A DNA stretch of 64,000 bases from Vulcanimicrobiota bacterium (GCA_013036105.1 JAAXCX010000001.1:124001-188000), one strand, 5' to 3'; positions 32,905 through 42,825 are shown, counted from the first letter of the stretch. Numbers and translations: made by a program. The notes: generated by a model not told the origin, from the letters alone.

Positions 32905-34338
32905 ATGTTACGCATCGCGTCGATCATTCTTTCGTTACTAGCGCTGCTCGTGCCGGCCGGGAACGCTGCGGCGGCTCCGCGCGAGCGCACGAGCACCGTC
33001 GCGCAGCGCGAACTCGTGAATCTCACGGTGTACAACGCCGGTACCGCGCTCGTGCACGATCGGCGGCGCGTCTATCTGGATGAAGGCGCCAACCGCATTG
33101 CGTGGCGAGACGTGAGCGCGGTCATGGACCCCACCAGTGCGTTGCTCGATTCGCTTGGACCCATGGGAGGCGTCAGCGTCACCGAGCAAAATTTCGACTA
33201 CGATCTCTTCAATCCAAGCGCGTTACTCGACAAATACATCGGGCGCGACGTCATCGTCGTTCACGATCCGCGCTTCGCCGGGGAGCGGGAAACGCGCGAA
33301 AGGGCGCGCGTGCTCAGTACCAGCGGCGGGATCGTGCTGCAGTACCGCGACCGCATCGAAACGGACCTGCGCGGGCACATTGCCTTTCCGGTTTCATCGA
33401 GCAATTTTCGCGACCGTCCGACGCTCGTGCTGAATATGCAGAGTGGACGCGCGGGCCCACACATACTCGATCTGAGCTACCTTACCGGCGGTTTGAGCTG
33501 GCGCGCGGACTATGTGGGCTTACTCACTTCCGACGAGCGGCGGTTGCAGCTTACCGGGCTTATTACCCTTTCGAACAACAGCGGAACCGGTTACGACAAC
33601 GCCCGCCTGCAGCTGGTCGCCGGAAACGTCAATATCATCCAGCCCCAAGCGCTTCGCACGATTGCCAACGTTACGGCGCGCGCCGCGGGGAATCTTGTCC
33701 AGGCGGATACGTTCCAGCAAGAAAACTATTTTGAATACCACCTGTATACGTTGACTCGCCCCACGACGGTCTTGGATAAACAAACCAAACAGATCTCGCT
33801 CCTTAGCGCGCGGGACGTGCCGGTGCACAAGACCTTGGAGTTGCGTGGATCGCAAAGCTATTATCGTAACGAAGACGCCGATTTGGGCGACCGGCTCCCG
33901 GTCGGCGTTTACGTGACGTTTCAAAATCGCGGCGGCGATCTCGGTATTCCCTTGCCCGCCGGCATCGTGCGGCTCTACCAGAACGATTCCCACAATCTTT
34001 CGCAACTGTTGGGGACCGATCAAATCGGTCACACGCCTCGGAACGAATCCGTCCGGCTCCATCTTGGGGATTCGTTCGATGTGACGGCCCGCAAGCGGCA
34101 GACGAACTTCGAAGAGCACGACTGCTGGGACGATTCGGCGTACGAGATTACGATCTCAAACGCAAAAGAGATACCGCAGGACGTGCTGGTCGTAGAATCG
34201 ATTCCCGGCACGTGGCAGATTCTGACAGAGAGTTTGCCGCACACCAAGAGCTCCTCCTCGACCGCGACGTGGACCGTGGACGTTCCGGCCGACAGCCATA
34301 CCGTGCTGACGTACACGGCGCGCAGCTCTTGGTGCTAA
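32905..34338 (+). CDS. exported DUF4139-family protein
   Basis: The 477-residue protein has a signal peptide and the DUF4139 core: the VYNAGTALVHDRRRVYL start domain, then LSYLTGGLSWRADYVGLL and LSNNSGTGYDNARLQLVAG. DUF4139 proteins are mostly secreted beta-rich proteins of unknown role. A GGAGG six bases before ATG 32905 decides the start over the upstream in-frame ATG at 32875. The next gene begins 18 bp after its stop. Confidence 0.85.
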   Translation: MLRIASIILSLLALLVPAGNAAAAPRERTSTVAQRELVNLTVYNAGTALVHDRRRVYLDEGANRIAWRDVSAVMDPTSALLDSLGPMGGVSVTEQNFDYDLFNPSALLDKYIGRDVIVVHDPRFAGERETRERARVLSTSGGIVLQYRDRIETDLRGHIAFPVSSSNFRDRPTLVLNMQSGRAGPHILDLSYLTGGLSWRADYVGLLTSDERRLQLTGLITLSNNSGTGYDNARLQLVAGNVNIIQPQALRTIANVTARAAGNLVQADTFQQENYFEYHLYTLTRPTTVLDKQTKQISLLSARDVPVHKTLELRGSQSYYRNEDADLGDRLPVGVYVTFQNRGGDLGIPLPAGIVRLYQNDSHNLSQLLGTDQIGHTPRNESVRLHLGDSFDVTARKRQTNFEEHDCWDDSAYEITISNAKEIPQDVLVVESIPGTWQILTESLPHTKSSSSTATWTVDVPADSHTVLTYTARSSWC

Positions 34339-34356
34339 ATAGGGTATACGGCCGTT

Positions 34357-34569
34357 ATGGAAACGACGTATTACACATGTCTCAACCAGCACTGCGCCAA
34401 GCATCGCAACATTTTTCTCGACGGCGACTCGGAGCACGAGCACTGCGAGCGCACCGTGCTTCGTTTCGATGAGGAAAGCAAGCGTCCGGGCTGGCTGCGC
34501 TGGGCCGTACCCGCAGCCGCGCTCGTAGCGGCGGTGGTCGCGGTTCAAGCCGTCAGACGCAGCGCGTAA
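34357..34569 (+). CDS. small membrane protein with a Cys/His-rich N-terminus
   Basis: The 70-residue product has Cys8, Cys13, Cys30 and several His in the first 32 residues, which may hold a metal. A C-terminal membrane helix (about residues 48-66) ends in RRSA. It sits between the DUF4139 and YihY genes, seven bases before the latter, so it is probably cotranscribed. No family recognised. Confidence 0.55.
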   Translation: METTYYTCLNQHCAKHRNIFLDGDSEHEHCERTVLRFDEESKRPGWLRWAVPAAALVAAVVAVQAVRRSA

Positions 34570-34576
34570 TGTCCGG

Positions 34577-35347
34577 TTGAAGATTCTTCGGAAGACCTTC
34601 GAGAACTGGCGGCGGCACCGGGTTTCCCGGCTGGCCGCCGCGCTTTCATTTTACATGGTTTTTTCGCTGGCGCCCTTGCTGTTTATCATCATCGTGCTGG
34701 CCGGCACAGTGCTGGGCGCTGTTCACACCGAGCATCTGGTGAAGAATCAGCTGCAACTGATGGTCGGGACCCAAGGCGCGCAACTGGTCGACATGCTGGT
34801 TTCAGCGTCGTCACACCGCACCAGTCCAGTGGCGATAGTCGCCGGCGGCGCGCTGGTGGTGCTCTCGGCATTTGGAATCTTCATGCAGGTTCAGGAAGCG
34901 CTCGACGAGATTTGGGAGATTCCCGAACGGCGGCGCGGCGGCTGGTGGCAAACGATCGTGTTGCGGCTTCATGCCCTCGTGATCGTCGGCGCGCTGGCGG
35001 TATTGGCGATGATATCGCTCGTCGTGGCCGACGCCGCCGGCCTAAAGACGGGCATCGTTGTGAATATTCTGGCGCTCGTCTTATTTCTGACGCTCACGTA
35101 TCGCGTGCTGCCTCAGACCGACGTCGGCTGGAAGAGTTCGGCTCTGGGAGCGGCGATTACCGGCGTCGTGCTGCTCCTGGGCGAAGCGGCCATCTCCATT
35201 TACTTCACGCACGCGCGCCCGGCCTCGAGTTACGGCAGTGTCGGAGCGTTCATCCTGGTGCTTCTCTGGATCTACTATTCGGCGCAGCTGCTCTTGTTCG
35301 GGGCGGAACTGACGCGCACCGTTGAGACCACTTTAGCCAAACGCTAG
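34577..35347 (+). CDS. YihY/BrkB-family membrane protein
   Basis: The 256-residue protein has six membrane segments and the family signature: [21 protein letters not shown] at the start, ALDEIWEIP in the first half and a [23 protein letters not shown] ending region. Once called ribonuclease BN, the family now has no accepted enzymatic role. Start is TTG at 34577; no better codon lies upstream. Its TAG overlaps the TAG of the convergent MoaD-like gene. Confidence 0.9.
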   Translation: MKILRKTFENWRRHRVSRLAAALSFYMVFSLAPLLFIIIVLAGTVLGAVHTEHLVKNQLQLMVGTQGAQLVDMLVSASSHRTSPVAIVAGGALVVLSAFGIFMQVQEALDEIWEIPERRRGGWWQTIVLRLHALVIVGALAVLAMISLVVADAAGLKTGIVVNILALVLFLTLTYRVLPQTDVGWKSSALGAAITGVVLLLGEAAISIYFTHARPASSYGSVGAFILVLLWIYYSAQLLLFGAELTRTVETTLAKR

Positions 35348-35640
35348 CCGCCCGCTATCGCTCCGACGATCAGGAGCGGTTCGTTTCCGGCTGCAACCGG
35401 CTCCGGGAGCGGCGCGTCGAGCGAATCGTGCGAGAGATCTTTCTCGCAGGCGAAAAAGCGTATATAGGGACGGCGTTTTTTCGTCGCCTGGTCGCGAATC
35501 GTGCCGCGCAGCGTCGGATAACGCTCTTCGAGCGCGTCGACCACGGAGCGTTGCGTGATTTTCCCATCTACCGGGAGCTCGAGCTCGCCGCTGATCCGCG
35601 CGAGCGTGCGCAGATGCGCCGGCAGCACGACCCGGATCAT
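35344..35640 (-). CDS. MoaD/ThiS-family ubiquitin-like protein
   Basis: The 98-residue beta-grasp protein ends in Gly-Gly (GAIAGG), the tail that E1-like enzymes adenylate in sulfur carriers. [13 protein letters not shown], the [14 protein letters not shown] helix and the [17 protein letters not shown] strand fit the fold. No MoeB/ThiF, MoaE or ThiG gene is nearby, so it need not act in molybdopterin or thiamine synthesis. ATG at 35640 overlaps the BNR-propeller gene's TGA (ATGA), so the two are translationally coupled. Confidence 0.82.
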   Translation of the reverse strand: MIRVVLPAHLRTLARISGELELPVDGKITQRSVVDALEERYPTLRGTIRDQATKKRRPYIRFFACEKDLSHDSLDAPLPEPVAAGNEPLLIVGAIAGG

Positions 35641-36752
35641 GCCAGCGTCTGCACCTCGACCGAGAGCACCGCCGGCAGATCGCGAACGATCGGCTTCCAA
35701 CTGTCGCCTGAGTCGGAAGAAGCGTAAACCTGACCGCCGGTCGTTCCGAAATAAATTCCGCACGAGTCGAGTGAATCCACGGCCATGGCGTCGCGTAAAA
35801 CGTTGACGTAGCAATCTTTCTGCGGCAAACCGTTGGTGAGCGCTTCCCATTCGTTACCGCCGGTGCGGCTGCGATACGCTCGCAGCTTTCCTTCGGGTGG
35901 GAAGTGCTCACCGTCGCTTTTGATGGGCACGACATAGACGGTTTCCGGCTCGTGTGCGTGTACGTCGATGGGAAAACCGAAGTCGCTTGGCAGATTGCCG
36001 CTGACTTCGGTCCACATCTCGCCGGCATTGTCGCTGCGCAGCACGTCCCAGTGTTTCTGCATGAACAAGACGTCGGGGCGTGACGGATGCATCGCGATGC
36101 GGTGCACGCAGTGTCCAACCTCCGCGGCGGGGTCCGGAATATACTCCGAGTGAAGGCCTTGGTTGATCGGCTTCCACGTTGTGCCGGCGTCGTCGCTGCG
36201 AAACGCGCCCGCGGCCGAGATCGCGACGAACATGCGCTGCGCATTCACCGGATCGAGCAGTATCGTGTGCAGACACATGCCGCCCGCGCCGGGCTGCCAC
36301 GAGCTTCCCGTTTTATGCTCGCGTAATCCGGCAAGTTCTTCCCAGTTCTGGCCGCCATCGGTGGTGCGGAAGAGCGCGGCGTCTTCGACGCCGGCATACA
36401 CCGTATCGGGATCGTTGAGCGATGGTTCGAAATGCCAGACGCGTTTGAATTCCCACGGCCGCGCGGTTCCGTCATACCATTGATGGGTTCCGGGAACGCC
36501 GGCATATTCGAACTTGTTGCCCACAGGCTCCCAGGTTTGGCCGCCGTCGTTCGAGCGCTGCACGACCTGGCCGAACCAGCTGCTCGTTTGCGAGGCATAC
36601 AAACGCTGCGGATCGACGGGAGATCCTTTTACGTGATAGATTTCCCAGCCCGCGAAGTGCGGGCCGCTGACGTCCCAGGTGTCGCGTTTGCCATCCGCAG
36701 TGAGAATGAAGGCGCCCTTGCGCGTTCCGACCAAAACTCGAACCGAACTCAT
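35637..36752 (-). CDS. BNR/VPS10-like beta-propeller protein
   Basis: The 371-residue protein is built of repeated Asp-box strands ([55 protein letters not shown]), the hallmark of exo-alpha-sialidase-like and photosystem-assembly-like propellers. There is no signal peptide, so it is cytoplasmic, which argues against a secreted sialidase. AAGGAG seven bases before the ATG. Its coupling to a MoaD-like gene is a pairing I recall from other genomes; the joint role is unknown. Confidence 0.85.
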   Translation of the reverse strand: MSSVRVLVGTRKGAFILTADGKRDTWDVSGPHFAGWEIYHVKGSPVDPQRLYASQTSSWFGQVVQRSNDGGQTWEPVGNKFEYAGVPGTHQWYDGTARPWEFKRVWHFEPSLNDPDTVYAGVEDAALFRTTDGGQNWEELAGLREHKTGSSWQPGAGGMCLHTILLDPVNAQRMFVAISAAGAFRSDDAGTTWKPINQGLHSEYIPDPAAEVGHCVHRIAMHPSRPDVLFMQKHWDVLRSDNAGEMWTEVSGNLPSDFGFPIDVHAHEPETVYVVPIKSDGEHFPPEGKLRAYRSRTGGNEWEALTNGLPQKDCYVNVLRDAMAVDSLDSCGIYFGTTGGQVYASSDSGDSWKPIVRDLPAVLSVEVQTLA

Positions 36753-36803
36753 CGCTCACTCCTTATGGCGGGGCTTTTTAAGACGCCGAGCTGGGACGAA
36801 GGA

Positions 36804-37070
36804 CTAACGTTTCGCCCAGGCGATGCACCAGCCGTTTGGACTGATCGTGCCGTGCACGATCGAGCAGCCGTTCGGCTTTTTGAAGAAGCGGCAGCCCGAA
36901 CATTTCTGGCCGTGCGGCCCCGGCTTATCTTGGTACTTGAATTGCTTTTTGTTGTCGGCGGCGTCGGCGGTCGAAAACGAACCGGCCGCGAGCAGTCCGG
37001 CTAGAGCCGGAAGCACGACGAGCGCCTTGAGCGCCTCGCCGCGCGATACGTTTTTGTTCTCATGATCCAT
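36804..37070 (-). CDS. high-potential iron-sulfur protein (HiPIP)
   Basis: The 88-residue protein carries an N-terminal export signal (VLPALAGLLAAGSFSTADA) and four Cys, at 57, 60, 69 and 82, in the HiPIP order CxxC-x8-C-x12-C with aromatic neighbours (CRFF, GWCIAW). HiPIPs hold one 4Fe-4S cluster and shuttle single electrons in the periplasm. ATG 37070 follows GGAGGT by ten bases; an in-frame extension to 37199 lacks support. It lies divergent from the rhodanese-MBL gene. Confidence 0.88.
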   Translation of the reverse strand: MDHENKNVSRGEALKALVVLPALAGLLAAGSFSTADAADNKKQFKYQDKPGPHGQKCSGCRFFKKPNGCSIVHGTISPNGWCIAWAKR

Positions 37071-37154
37071 GGACGCGGGTACCTCCATAGTGAAAAAGGC
37101 GGAGGCTTGAATCTTGCTTAAAAGCGTTCCGGAAGACCTTCCGGAGAGCCGAAG

Positions 37155-38288
37155 ATGAATCACTCCGTTGACATCGCGCACTTCGACCGGCTGCTGCAAG
37201 GCGCGGCGGACCCCGGCACCGTCTTATTGGATGCGCGCAATGCTGAAGATTCGCAGCAGTGGCGGCCCGAAGGGCCGGGCATCCCGGCGTTCGCCAACGT
37301 TTCGTACACGGAGTTTGTCGAAGATGAAGACGGCGCGCTTTCCCGGCTTCCCCAAGCAGATTCTGTTTACGTGATTTGCGCGCGCGGCCGGTCTTCGCAG
37401 TACGTCGCGGGAGTACTGCGTCAACGCGGCATCAACGCGATCAATGTCGATGGCGGAATGCTTGCGTGGGCCGCGCATCACCGCATCGTTCGCTTGAACG
37501 GCGACGCAGACGCCTTTGCGATCTACCAAGTGGTGCGTCCGGCCAAAGGCTGTCTTTCCTATATTGTTGCATCGGGCGGCGAAGCGCTCATCGTCGACGC
37601 AACGCGTTATGGTGACGTGTATTTGGAATTTGCGGCTCGAAACGGCTTGCGCATCGGCGCCACGGCCGACACGCATTTGCACGCCGATCATCTCTCCGGA
37701 AGTTCCGGACTCTCGCACGATTCGGGCTCGGGTTATCACTTGGCAGACGAAGATGCGCAAGGCAGCGCGCTGACGCGCGATGCGATGCCCAAGCAGTTCG
37801 ATATCGGCGGCGCGAAGATTCGCGTGCTCACGCTTCCCGTTCCCGGTCATACGCTTGGCAGCACCGCACTGTTGGTGGACGATCGCTATTTAGTCAGCGG
37901 CGACACGCTGCTGCCCGAGGGCGTCGGGCGCCCGGACCTCGGAAACAAAGCTCGCGAATGGACGCGGTTTCTTTACGAGTCGCTTTCGGGAGTGCTCGGC
38001 AAACTCGATCCGCAAACGGTCGTTCTTCCCGCGCACGCGGCTTCGGCGGCGCAATTCGACGTACGCGGCGCCTGCGAACGCCGGCTTGGCCCGCTGCTGG
38101 CGGCCGCGGCAATCGCCGACCGCGATGCGTTTCTGGAAAGCGTCGAGGAGCGCGTTTCCCATTCGAGTCAGCCTGCTGCTTATGCCGAGATCAGAAAGAT
38201 CAATCTTGGGGCGCCGGTCACTGCCGCGCGCGCTGAAGAGCTCGAAGTCGGCATGAACAAGTGCGCTCTCTCGTCAGCTCCGGCCTAG
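37155..38288 (+). CDS. rhodanese fused to a metallo-beta-lactamase-fold hydrolase (persulfide dioxygenase-like)
   Basis: The 377-residue fusion has an N-terminal rhodanese domain with active Cys75 in YVICARGRSS, then an MBL domain with zinc/iron ligands DTHLHADHLSG (H174, H176, D178, H179), PVPGHTLGS and SGDTLLPEGVGRPDL. ETHE1-like MBL enzymes oxidise glutathione persulfide, and rhodanese moves sulfane sulfur, so the fusion probably handles sulfane sulfur. The usual order is MBL then rhodanese; here rhodanese comes first. One base separates it from the MFS gene. Confidence 0.88.
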   Translation: MNHSVDIAHFDRLLQGAADPGTVLLDARNAEDSQQWRPEGPGIPAFANVSYTEFVEDEDGALSRLPQADSVYVICARGRSSQYVAGVLRQRGINAINVDGGMLAWAAHHRIVRLNGDADAFAIYQVVRPAKGCLSYIVASGGEALIVDATRYGDVYLEFAARNGLRIGATADTHLHADHLSGSSGLSHDSGSGYHLADEDAQGSALTRDAMPKQFDIGGAKIRVLTLPVPGHTLGSTALLVDDRYLVSGDTLLPEGVGRPDLGNKAREWTRFLYESLSGVLGKLDPQTVVLPAHAASAAQFDVRGACERRLGPLLAAAAIADRDAFLESVEERVSHSSQPAAYAEIRKINLGAPVTAARAEELEVGMNKCALSSAPA

Positions 38289-38289
38289 C

Positions 38290-39828
38290 TTGCACGTAAC
38301 GCCGGTCCGGCCGCGGCTGCCCGTTCGCGGTGCCGCGACCGATTGGCGCACGCCTTTCGCCCGAACGGGCCTCTATCTGGCCGCATTCATCTCCGTCCTC
38401 AACGTGAGCATCGTGTATCTCGCGTTGCCGGCCATGCGTCAGGCGCTCCATGCGGGCATTAGCGATCAGCAGTGGATCGTCAGCATCTATCCGTTGATGG
38501 AGGGCAGTTTTACGCTGGCCGCCGGCACGCTTGGGGATCAGTATGGACGCAAGCGCATCTTGGCGTGGAGCATCGGGCTCTTCGTGCTCGCGTCGATTGC
38601 CTGTGCGCTCTCGCGCGATCCGGCCGAGCTCATCGTTGCACGCGCGGCGCAGGGCATCGGCGGAGCCGCGCTGCTCTCGCTACCGTTAGCGTTACTGCTG
38701 GAAAGCGCGCATGATTCCAAGGCGAGCGATTCGACCGTCGCGCTTTTCTCGACCGTCGCCGCACTTGCGGCGGGCATCGCCCCGCTGGCGGGCGGCGCGC
38801 TGGTCCAGTGGCTGGCGTGGCCGGCGATCTTTTATTTTTCGGCGGCCCTCGGCATTGTCGTCATGGCGAGCCTATTCTTCGTGACCGAAACTACGCCGCA
38901 TGCCCAAACGGGCAGTGACTTTCCGGGACAACTGCTCAGTATCGCTGCGATCGTCGCAATCAGTTACGCGATGATCGAAGGAAACCATAATGGCTGGACT
39001 TCGCCGGTCATCCTGACCGCGTTCGGTATCGCCGTTGCGGGCTTTGCGCTCTTTCTGGTCGTTGAGCGCTACGCAAAATGGCCGATGATACACCTGCGCT
39101 ATTTCAAACTGCGCACGTTCAATATCTGCGTATTGCTCTTGGGCATTGTAAACTTCGCGTGGTACGGGGTCATGCTGCTCGTCTCGCTTTTTATGCAAGA
39201 CATCCAGGGGCTTTCAGAAATTTCCTCCGGCTTGTATTTGATACCGTGCAACGCCGCATACTTCGCGGCGAATGTCTTTAGCAACAGGCTTCGCGAAAAG
39301 CTGGGGTTCCCGTGGAACATCGTTCTCAGCTTCGTGTTCTCCATAGCCGGGATCGTTTGGCTGTCGGCGATCGAACAAAATACGCCGCCGTGGGAAATCG
39401 CGGCGGCTCTCGCGCTGGCGGGCCTGGGGTGGGGCATCATCTGCACGCCGGCGTCGGCGGTCGGGCTTTCGGTTATCGAAGCCTCGGACGAAGGCTTCGC
39501 GTCGGGAACGCTGGCGTTCGGGCGGTCGATTTTCGGCGTGTTCGGGATCGCCGTGCTAGGCTCGATACTCTCGGCCGTTATGAGCGGCCGGATCGCCGAG
39601 CGCATGGCCAAACTGCACGCGTCCCGCCAAGTTATTGCGCAAACGGTGCGCGCCGTGGTGCACGGCGACTTGTTCGATGTGGCACGAACGTTCACGCCCT
39701 TGGTGGATAAGGCGTTCGTTCACGCGATGCACGACGCGCTGCTCGTCTGCGCGGCGCTTTCGATCGCGATCTGCATCTCGATTTTGATCGCATTTACCGC
39801 GCGCGGGCCGAGCCTTCCGCAATCTTGA
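38290..39828 (+). CDS. MFS drug/proton antiporter, DHA2 (14-helix) type
   Basis: A 512-residue protein with about 14 hydrophobic segments and the MFS loop LGDQYGRKRILAWSI after helix 2, plus QGIGGAALLSLPLALL. This matches the EmrB/QacA group of multidrug exporters. TTG start at 38290, one base after the rhodanese-MBL stop. No EmrA-type adaptor is adjacent. Its last 35 bp overlap the end of the convergent cytochrome gene. Confidence 0.88.
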   Translation: MHVTPVRPRLPVRGAATDWRTPFARTGLYLAAFISVLNVSIVYLALPAMRQALHAGISDQQWIVSIYPLMEGSFTLAAGTLGDQYGRKRILAWSIGLFVLASIACALSRDPAELIVARAAQGIGGAALLSLPLALLLESAHDSKASDSTVALFSTVAALAAGIAPLAGGALVQWLAWPAIFYFSAALGIVVMASLFFVTETTPHAQTGSDFPGQLLSIAAIVAISYAMIEGNHNGWTSPVILTAFGIAVAGFALFLVVERYAKWPMIHLRYFKLRTFNICVLLLGIVNFAWYGVMLLVSLFMQDIQGLSEISSGLYLIPCNAAYFAANVFSNRLREKLGFPWNIVLSFVFSIAGIVWLSAIEQNTPPWEIAAALALAGLGWGIICTPASAVGLSVIEASDEGFASGTLAFGRSIFGVFGIAVLGSILSAVMSGRIAERMAKLHASRQVIAQTVRAVVHGDLFDVARTFTPLVDKAFVHAMHDALLVCAALSIAICISILIAFTARGPSLPQS

Positions 39829-42451
39829 TCTTCCAGCCCGCCAAAGGCGTGTGAACCAGACTCAAGCGATCTACCAGGGCAGCGAAGCGCTGCGCGGCGC
39901 TCCCGGTACCGCTCGAACGCTCAGCGATGAAGACCGGTTCCCACGACTGATAGTAAAGAACCGCCTCGACGCGCACGCGCCGCGGATCGACTGAAGCGGG
40001 AAGCGCGACGACGTAACGGACGATCGCGTGACCCTTTCCGTCCTGATAGCGGGGATCGCGCGCGGCGAGGCCGTGCGGATACGTTGCGCGTAAGAAATAG
40101 GCAGGCATCGTCGGCGGCGGCCCGCTCTTTGTCCACCCTTGCGGCAGCAAACGGTTGTCTTTGACTTCCTGGTCGCGCCGGATAAAGGACGTGGTAAAAC
40201 GTCCGCTGTGATCGCGCACGAGCTCTTCGAATATCTCGACTTGATCGGAACGCGTGATCGGATGCGCTTCGTCAAAATGCTCTTGGTACTGTTGACGGCC
40301 GCCGGGACCCGCGGTAAAGAATTCGCTCGGCAATACGCGGCCGCCGGGCCCTAAGATGCGCCCCTTGGCGTCGGAGCGGCCCGAAACGAAGAGCGGTGTG
40401 GCTCCGTCGCGGACTTCGACGTCGAGAAACGCCCGCCGGAAGCCAACGCCGCTGGGGAAGCGGTGCCCGGTCAGATTGACGACCTCGACGTCGGCGATCA
40501 GTTTCCGGCCCGCAAGGCGCGTGCGCACGTAGACTTTTGCGGTCGCGGTGCGCGCCTGTTGGATGACGTGCGCGATCGCGTCGTCGAGATCGGTGGACGA
40601 TCCGCTCATGTAATCGCTCGTACGCACGCCCAGGACGTCGGGATACTGTTTGAAGAGCGAGAGTAAGAAGGCGTTCAACCCCAACAGTTCGTGCCGCCGG
40701 AAACCGGTTTTGCGAAACCGCACGTTACGATCGGCATGGGTCGCAGCTCCGGTTGTTGCCGGATAGCTCGTATCTTCGATGAGCGCGATCTTCGTCGCAA
40801 TATGTGTCAGTGCGACTCCGCTCGCGTCGTCGCGAACGCCGGAGGGCATGTGGCAGTCTTGGCACGACTTCGCGCCGGGAAGCGCGCCGTATTCGTTTTG
40901 GAAGCGGCTGTTGAGCCATTCCAGATAGGTCGCCTGTTCCACGTTGTGTTCTTTCGGAACGGCGGCGACGGGCGGAGCGTCCACGACCGGCAGATTGATC
41001 GTGTGGCAACTGCCGCAGAGACGCGACGACGTCACGTAGGGTGAGTAGCGCGGTTTGGCGCCGAGCGCTTCGTTCATTGCGTGCGTGACGATTTCGTTGT
41101 CCTTAAACGGACCGTAGATTCTATCGGGCGCTCCCAGGTCGTACGTGCCGTTGATCTTATGATTCAGGAAGTAGGCCAGCGGCGCTTGCTCCGCGGGCGT
41201 CTTGGTTTGCACGATATGATGGCAGACGGCGCAGCTGATGCCGTCGCGTGCCAGGCCGCCGTAGTGGTAGCTCCAGTGCGAAGGGTCGGCGTCGAATACC
41301 ATCTGCGGCGTGAACGTCAGCTTCGGATGATCGACCGCGAGCGCGCGCTTGGCCATGACGCTGTGACACGTCGAACAGATCGCTGTGACTTGTCCGCGTA
41401 GCGCGTTCCTCGCGTGCGCATCTTTCATGGTGCGCAGGTATGCCAGCTCGGATTCGAATTGCGCGTAAAAGACCGGGTCGCGGCCCGCCAGCGCCATCGG
41501 AGACCAGCGCCATTCGCCGTATTCGGAGACGTTGAAGCCGCGCACCCACATCACCGGTCCGAACGGCAGCGTGCGAGCGGCGCTGTGACATCCCATGCAC
41601 TGATCGGACGTCACAAAAATATGTGCTCCGTGCGCCTTTGCGAGATACGTGTCGACGGACTCGGGCGGAAAGGTTTGCACGGCGAGCGGCGTTCGGGACG
41701 GCGGAGCAGTTGGTTGCGAAGCGGCGGCGGCCTGGGGCGGCGCCGGCTTTTTGACGCGCCACGAATTGTCCACGAAATAATGAAGCGGCTCGCCGGGATA
41801 ACCTTCGATATTTTCCAGCGAAACGAACGTCAGCGCCTTTTCCGCCGACGCATGGCAGCGCAAACAGTAGATGCCGAAGCCCGCGCTCGGATACTGCGTC
41901 TGAGCCGCATTCTGGGCGCCGAACATGCCCTGATACACCTCCGCCCAGAACCAGCCGTCGCGCGACGCCGATGCCCGCCTGATCATGATCGTCCAGTCCG
42001 CCGGCCGGAGCTGCGCGTTCGTTTCGCCCGCAAATGCTAACGCAGGTTTACCGCTCTCGTACTGTTCTTTGATGATCACCGCGCCGTCCGCCGGCGTGCC
42101 GCGCCGTCCGTTGCGCAGCCAGGCCATCATTTCGGGCGAATAATAGATGCGCACCGTGGGATGCACGCCGTAAGCGACGCCGTGAATATACGGCCCGGTG
42201 TCGCGCAGGCTCTTGTCTACGCACCAACCCAGGTCGCGGTAGCGGTAAGAGCTCAAGTAATCGAGCAGGGCGTGCTCGATGGCGATCGGTTCGCCCGATG
42301 GAACGGTCGCGGGCAGACGCAGAGCCCATGGAACCGGAAGCGCGCGTCCGCACGGATTGCGGTCGCTCGAACCGGTCAGCGCTTGAAGTGCCGGCCGTGC
42401 GCCAAATAGCACGGCGGCAATAAGCCCCGCAGCTAAGATAAAGGACCGCAC
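39794..42451 (-). CDS. exported six-haem cytochrome c
   Basis: The 885-residue protein has a signal peptide (FILAAGLIAAVLFGA) and six CxxCH haem sites, at Cys 196 (CLRCH), 285 (CMGCH), 359 (CSTCH), 407 (CAVCHH), 479 (CGSCH) and 530 (CQDCH). A beta-rich C-terminal domain follows (about residues 600-885, LTGHRFPSGVGFRRAFLDVEV region). This layout is seen in large, poorly described periplasmic cytochromes related to multihaem cyt c552/c554 proteins. Histidines between sites could serve as distal ligands. No partner oxidase or quinone module is adjacent; the periplasmic HiPIP gene is 2.7 kb away. Confidence 0.88.
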   Translation of the reverse strand: MRSFILAAGLIAAVLFGARPALQALTGSSDRNPCGRALPVPWALRLPATVPSGEPIAIEHALLDYLSSYRYRDLGWCVDKSLRDTGPYIHGVAYGVHPTVRIYYSPEMMAWLRNGRRGTPADGAVIIKEQYESGKPALAFAGETNAQLRPADWTIMIRRASASRDGWFWAEVYQGMFGAQNAAQTQYPSAGFGIYCLRCHASAEKALTFVSLENIEGYPGEPLHYFVDNSWRVKKPAPPQAAAASQPTAPPSRTPLAVQTFPPESVDTYLAKAHGAHIFVTSDQCMGCHSAARTLPFGPVMWVRGFNVSEYGEWRWSPMALAGRDPVFYAQFESELAYLRTMKDAHARNALRGQVTAICSTCHSVMAKRALAVDHPKLTFTPQMVFDADPSHWSYHYGGLARDGISCAVCHHIVQTKTPAEQAPLAYFLNHKINGTYDLGAPDRIYGPFKDNEIVTHAMNEALGAKPRYSPYVTSSRLCGSCHTINLPVVDAPPVAAVPKEHNVEQATYLEWLNSRFQNEYGALPGAKSCQDCHMPSGVRDDASGVALTHIATKIALIEDTSYPATTGAATHADRNVRFRKTGFRRHELLGLNAFLLSLFKQYPDVLGVRTSDYMSGSSTDLDDAIAHVIQQARTATAKVYVRTRLAGRKLIADVEVVNLTGHRFPSGVGFRRAFLDVEVRDGATPLFVSGRSDAKGRILGPGGRVLPSEFFTAGPGGRQQYQEHFDEAHPITRSDQVEIFEELVRDHSGRFTTSFIRRDQEVKDNRLLPQGWTKSGPPPTMPAYFLRATYPHGLAARDPRYQDGKGHAIVRYVVALPASVDPRRVRVEAVLYYQSWEPVFIAERSSGTGSAAQRFAALVDRLSLVHTPLAGWKIKIAEGSARAR

Positions 42452-42510
42452 GAAGCGGCCCTTTATGGTAGTGAGTCTCCCTCCCTTTTACGGAAGAGCG
42501 CTTACTTTAT

Positions 42511-42825
42511 TTAGCGGTAGCTGGGGCGTTGGGCGAAGCAGTCGCGGCAATACACGGGCTTGTCGCCACGCGGTTGGAACGGGACTTCCGCTACGCCGCC
42601 GCATTGGCTGCACGTTGCAGTGAACATTTCGCGCTGACGGCCGTAGCCTTCACCGCCGCCGCCGCCGCCGCTTCCCGAGCGGCCCGACTTGCGGGCTGCG
42701 CGGCAATCGGTGCACCGGCTGGGTTTGTTGGTGAAGCCTTTGCTGGCGAAGAATTCTTGCTCGCCGGTCGTGAATGTGAACTGACGTCCACAATCCACAC
42801 AGGTCAGCGTTTCATCGGTATACAT
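42511..42825 (-). CDS. zinc-ribbon protein with three CxxC pairs
   Basis: A 104-residue protein beginning TLTCVDCGRQFTFTTGEQEF, then CTDC, CSQCG and a final YCRDCF. A Gly-rich loop separates the two ribbons. The sequence matches the small 'CxxC-type zinc finger' proteins common in Chloroflexota and relatives, thought to bind nucleic acid or protein. ATG 42825 starts at the conserved region; the open frame extends to 42906 without clear ribosome site. GGAG lies 13 bases upstream. Confidence 0.75.
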   Translation of the reverse strand: MYTDETLTCVDCGRQFTFTTGEQEFFASKGFTNKPSRCTDCRAARKSGRSGSGGGGGGEGYGRQREMFTATCSQCGGVAEVPFQPRGDKPVYCRDCFAQRPSYR

